DNA from: Bradyrhizobium sp. CCBAU 51627
GTDB lineage: Bacteria; Pseudomonadota; Alphaproteobacteria; Rhizobiales; Xanthobacteraceae
NCBI RefSeq assembly: GCF_028128765.1
Contig: NZ_LBJG01000023.1
Coordinates: forward strand, 496,001-560,000
DNA length: 64,000 bases
Direction: 5' to 3'
Part shown: positions 61,600-64,000 of the stretch, piece by piece
Numbering within the stretch: the stretch's first letter is position 1
Layout of the letters: the number at the start of each line of letters is the position of its first letter
Notes under the pieces: generated by a model
What the model saw: only the letters and a program-made list of their open reading frames with translations
What the model was told of the DNA's origin: nothing
The model's database searches: none
Made by a program: the position numbers and the translations under genes

Positions 61600-61860
61600 A
61601 TGGTGAATGTGGATCAGATCGACGAGACAACGCGGGAAGCCAGTACCGCGCTGGTCCCGCTCACGCCGGTTCTACAGCTGGTCCGCAAAGTGCCGCTGAC
61701 GCGCCCCGATCCGAGCTTTGTCACCCAGCTGATCGCCAACGCCGAGCATCTGCCCCAGGCAAGCCGGCTGCGCCGCGGCTCGTCCGAGGACGCACGCATG
61801 GCCTATGGCAGCAAGCGCCCGCTGCCCAGTGTCAGTTCGCGCACGCGGCAGGTGGCGTAA
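61600..61860 (+). CDS. Small hypothetical protein, bradyrhizobial type
   Basis: An 86-residue, mostly hydrophilic protein (MVNVDQIDETTREAS...). It contains PDPSFVTQLIANAEHLPQ, a helix, then a basic Ser-rich tail ending SSRTRQVA. I recall similar PDPxFVTQLIA small proteins in Bradyrhizobium genomes but no function. ATG 61543 or 61528 would lengthen the N-terminus with a basic segment (MHRRQRPKTRQ); no start has a strong ribosome site. It is divergent from the GGDEF/EAL gene. Confidence 0.6.
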   Translation: MVNVDQIDETTREASTALVPLTPVLQLVRKVPLTRPDPSFVTQLIANAEHLPQASRLRRGSSEDARMAYGSKRPLPSVSSRTRQVA

Positions 61861-61910
61861 CCCGGCTTTCAGGACGATCGTCGCCGCGCGCTCACTGCGT
61901 CGAGAGATTC

Positions 61911-61939
61911 GTCATGGCCGGGCTTGTCGCGGCCATGAC
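61911..61939. repeat. Short palindromic element
   Basis: GTCATGGCCG and CGGCCATGAC are perfect inverses around GGCTTGTCG. It is related to the first hairpin of the element at 36223-36285. It lies between the convergent small protein and membrane protein genes. Confidence 0.8.
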
Positions 61940-61963
61940 GCCGCGGAAGCTTCGGGGGTTCGA

Positions 61964-62593
61964 TCACCGCGGCTCTTCGGGCGAGGGCGGCGTGCCGTTG
62001 CCCGGCTGCAAATGCGGCGAAGGAATTTCCGGCGATGGCGCGATCGTGGGCTTCGGCGCGGGGTGATCCATCAAGACGGATTCGGCAACCGATTGCGCCG
62101 AGGGCGTGGGCGGCTGCGGAGCGGGTTCGGGATATTTCGGCTCGAACGTGGTCACTGGCGCCGACGCCTCGGCCTGCCGCTTCGCCTTGCGTGGCGACAC
62201 CACGGCCTCGGCAGCAACATAGGTGATGCGGCGGCGCGCGCGCTGGGCGATGCCGCCGAGGAAATCGGCCATCGCAAGGAGCACGAGCAGGAAGTAGGTG
62301 GAGTTGCCGAATTTGGGCCACATTACGAATTCGGCTGCGGCCGCGCCGAAGATGATCAGCGACAGCAGATGATCCATCAGGAATTTCGCACCGGGCCGCG
62401 CGCCCTTGACCACTTCGAGCAGCAGCAGCAGCACGCCGAGCGCGAGCAGCAGATCGGCAAGCGTGACCGGCCAGGTCTCGCCCGTGATCATCGGCACCCT
62501 GAACAGCACGTCCGAGAAGGACACGGTGGGCATCAGGAAGGCGATGATGTTGTACACCGCGAGCGGAATCAGAAGCAGCGGGAAACCGACCAT
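61964..62593 (-). CDS. Four-helix membrane protein with Pro-rich C-terminal tail
   Basis: A 209-residue protein from ATG 62593 (AAGG upstream; the frame is open to 62674). Four hydrophobic segments lie in the first 125 residues (MVGFPLLLIPLAVYNIIAFL; LADLLLALGVLLLLLEV; LLSLIIFGAAAAEFVMW; TYFLLVLLAMADFLGGI). They are followed by a basic RARRRI stop-transfer and a Pro/Ala/Ser-rich tail of about 75 residues. I do not recognise a named family. It sits beside rpmF and mtgA on the same strand. Its role is unknown. Confidence 0.8.
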   Translation of the reverse strand: MVGFPLLLIPLAVYNIIAFLMPTVSFSDVLFRVPMITGETWPVTLADLLLALGVLLLLLEVVKGARPGAKFLMDHLLSLIIFGAAAAEFVMWPKFGNSTYFLLVLLAMADFLGGIAQRARRRITYVAAEAVVSPRKAKRQAEASAPVTTFEPKYPEPAPQPPTPSAQSVAESVLMDHPAPKPTIAPSPEIPSPHLQPGNGTPPSPEEPR

Positions 62594-62738
62594 CGGCAAA
62601 GCGCCTTCTCGATCAAGATGTTCGGGCAGGACAATGCGGCGGCGAAGCTTTTGCTCCGCCGCCGCCACTCTCATATCTCACGGGTTGGCCGAAATCAGGC
62701 AGGCTCAATCGACCTGCCCCAAAGAAAAGCCCCTGAGA

Positions 62739-62921
62739 TCAGGACTCTTTCTTCTTCAGAACCTGACGGCCCTTGTACATGCCGGTCTTGAGGTCGAGAT
62801 GATGCGGACGACGGAGCTCACCGGAGTCCTTGTCTTCCACATAGGTCGGCTTCTTGATGGCGTCTGCCGAGCGGCGCATGCCACGGCGCGACGGCGAAGT
62901 TTTTCGTCTCGGAACGGCCAT
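62739..62921 (-). CDS. rpmF: 50S ribosomal protein L32
   Basis: A 60-residue basic ribosomal protein: [20 protein letters not shown] at the N-terminus is diagnostic, followed by [20 protein letters not shown]. It has no zinc-binding cysteines, so it is the C-minus type common in alphaproteobacteria. AGAGGA lies eight bases upstream of the ATG. It is downstream of mtgA on the same strand with 170 bases between them, and probably has its own promoter. Confidence 0.97.
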   Translation of the reverse strand: MAVPRRKTSPSRRGMRRSADAIKKPTYVEDKDSGELRRPHHLDLKTGMYKGRQVLKKKES

Positions 62922-63091
62922 TTCAATATCCTCTAGGGATTGGTGTTCATAGGGGCATCGTCCGCGGAGGGACGGCTCAGCACCCGCAATACGGGGCGAG
63001 CTGAATGCCGATCAAGGCCGGGCTTATAGAGGAAGGCTGGCCGTAAAGCTAGGGTTCAGGAGCGGAAAATGCGCTCGAAAAGGGCTCGAAA

Positions 63092-63766
63092 TCAGCGATT
63101 TTCCCGCCAGCAGGTCAAAAGCGAGGAAGCCTGCGCCCTTGCCACATAGGTCCCGGCCAGCCGCCGGACACCCGGGCCCGGGGTCCTGGCGCTGCGTTTG
63201 ACCGGATTCGGCAGGATCGAGGCCAGAAGCGCCGCCTCCCGGGAGGAGAGATTGGCCGCCGACCTGCCGAAGGCATAGGCGCTGCCGGTTTCCGCCCCAA
63301 ACTGGCCCTGCGGACCGAGCTCGGCGATATTGAGGTAGATTTCCAGGATCCGGTGCTTGGGCAGCACAAAGTCGATCCACAGCGCCAGCGGGAATTCCAA
63401 CGCCTTGCGGATGAAATCCCGCCCCTGCCAGAGAAACAGGTTTTTCGCCACCTGCTGGGTGATGGTGGAGGCGCCGCGGAAGGCGGTGCCGTCCTCCCTG
63501 GCATCGTCGATGGCCTCGCGCAGCGCGCCCCAGTCGATGCCATGGTGCTTGCAGAAATGGGCGTCCTCGGCCGCCACCACCGCGCGCGGCAGATAGGGCG
63601 ACATCGCCGACAGATCGATCCATTCCCGGTGCATCGGTGCGCCCGTCAGCGAGCGCCACGCCATCAGCGTCGAAACCGGATGCCCAGTGCGGTAGAACGG
63701 CGCGACCACATAGGGCGCGAGAGCCACGACCGCGAGCGCTGCAAGCAGGATTTTAACGATGCGCAA
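63092..63766 (-). CDS. mtgA: Monofunctional peptidoglycan transglycosylase
   Basis: A 224-residue GT51 enzyme that polymerises lipid II glycan strands. One N-terminal membrane helix (about 5-27) is followed by motif 1 [18 protein letters not shown] with the catalytic Glu (about 72-74), motif 2 [16 protein letters not shown], motif 3 [18 protein letters not shown], and [12 protein letters not shown]. There is no transpeptidase domain, which distinguishes it from class A PBPs. It is divergent from the polyprenyl synthetase gene with 160 bases between. Confidence 0.95.
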   Translation of the reverse strand: MRIVKILLAALAVVALAPYVVAPFYRTGHPVSTLMAWRSLTGAPMHREWIDLSAMSPYLPRAVVAAEDAHFCKHHGIDWGALREAIDDAREDGTAFRGASTITQQVAKNLFLWQGRDFIRKALEFPLALWIDFVLPKHRILEIYLNIAELGPQGQFGAETGSAYAFGRSAANLSSREAALLASILPNPVKRSARTPGPGVRRLAGTYVARAQASSLLTCWRENR

Positions 63767-63926
63767 ATCGAACTTTCCGGCGCGAAATGAACGTGGCCGC
63801 GGATCCCGCCATTAAGTCTGTGATAATTCGGGCCTTTTCCAGCACTTTTTGGGCCTTCCAAACGATTGACTGGGGCGGGCGCATAAAGGATTGTCCCGCC
63901 GAATTTTAGTTCTGGAGCCTTTCTTG

Positions 63927-64000
63927 ATGACCGGCACGCCACCGTCCGATTTTGCCAAGCGTCTGGACAAGACCGCTGATGACACCGAGGCCCTGCTCGG
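63927..64000 (+). CDS. Polyprenyl (farnesyl/geranylgeranyl) diphosphate synthase, 5' end only
   Basis: Only 24 residues are in the window, beginning MTGTPPSDFAKRLDKTADDT, which I recognise as the N-terminus of the Bradyrhizobium short-chain polyprenyl synthetase. GGAG lies about ten bases before ATG 63927. The catalytic DDxxD motifs lie beyond the window end, so the assignment rests on the N-terminus and its position next to mtgA. The product chain length cannot be judged. Confidence 0.65.
   Translation, partial: MTGTPPSDFAKRLDKTADDTEALL

Noticed and set aside
1..64000. Searches by eye for tRNA genes, CRISPR arrays, IS elements, integrases, nod/nif genes or a GC-poor island
   Set aside because: None seen. 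Codon use looks uniform throughout, apart from AT-richer intergenic stretches such as 53090-53275, so a symbiosis island or prophage is not supported.

Overview
This GC-rich, tightly packed alphaproteobacterial chromosome segment almost certainly comes from Bradyrhizobium or a very close relative. The evidence is the Sox cluster, the number of CoA-metabolism and ABC-transport genes, the typical bradyrhizobial intergenic palindromes (several sequence families, at least eleven copies), and an amino acid:[carrier protein] ligase whose zinc ligands sit at the residue numbers I recall for the characterised Bradyrhizobium enzyme Bll0957. I see no tRNA, rRNA, CRISPR array, insertion sequence or phage gene.

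Layout. 0-4.4 kb: end of a sulfur-oxidation (sox) cluster (soxA 3' end, a SoxXA-binding protein, soxB, a DsrE-like protein) followed by a persulfide dioxygenase-rhodanese fusion. 4.5-9.1 kb: two MFS carriers around an N-acyl-D-amino-acid deacylase-like amidohydrolase. 9.2-13.8 kb: LolCDE/MacB-like ABC exporter genes coupled to an AttH/CrtC-type lipocalin protein, then a MAPEG protein. 13.9-19.7 kb: an orphan LivJ-like binding protein and an AcrAB-type RND pump. 19.9-28.5 kb: iron alcohol dehydrogenase, acyl-CoA synthetase and a complete five-gene peptide/nickel-type ABC importer. 28.6-39.3 kb: acyl-CoA carboxylase (two subunits), BKACE enzyme, AraC regulator, GST, two acyl-CoA dehydrogenases and, divergently, another acyl-CoA synthetase; together these look like a catabolic module for a carboxylic acid. 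39.3-40 kb: a binding-protein gene broken by an internal deletion.

40-44 kb: a Gram-negative sortase system, made of an XRE-like regulator, a VIT/vWA surface protein ending in LPKTA plus a membrane anchor, and a class GN sortase. A strong terminator lies between substrate and enzyme genes, and candidate operators lie upstream. 44-50.5 kb: ADP-forming acyl-CoA synthetase-like protein, a lone MCE protein, a Baeyer-Villiger-type monooxygenase, a trypsin-like protease and a HAD hydrolase. 50.6-52.6 kb: mtnA and mtnP for methylthioadenosine salvage.

52.7-56.5 kb is the most unusual locus. It holds a dedicated carrier protein, an acyl-CoA-dehydrogenase-like flavoprotein, an amino acid:carrier-protein ligase (a cut-down seryl-tRNA-synthetase relative) and a GNAT-like protein. 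It looks like a small ribosome-independent pathway that loads an amino acid on a carrier, possibly oxidises it, and passes it to an unknown acceptor. 56.7-61.4 kb: two convergent PAS-GGDEF-EAL c-di-GMP proteins, one with a degenerate GGDEF motif. 61.5-64 kb: core genes (small unknown proteins, rpmF, mtgA, start of a polyprenyl synthetase gene).

All assignments come from reading motifs and context; no database search was run.
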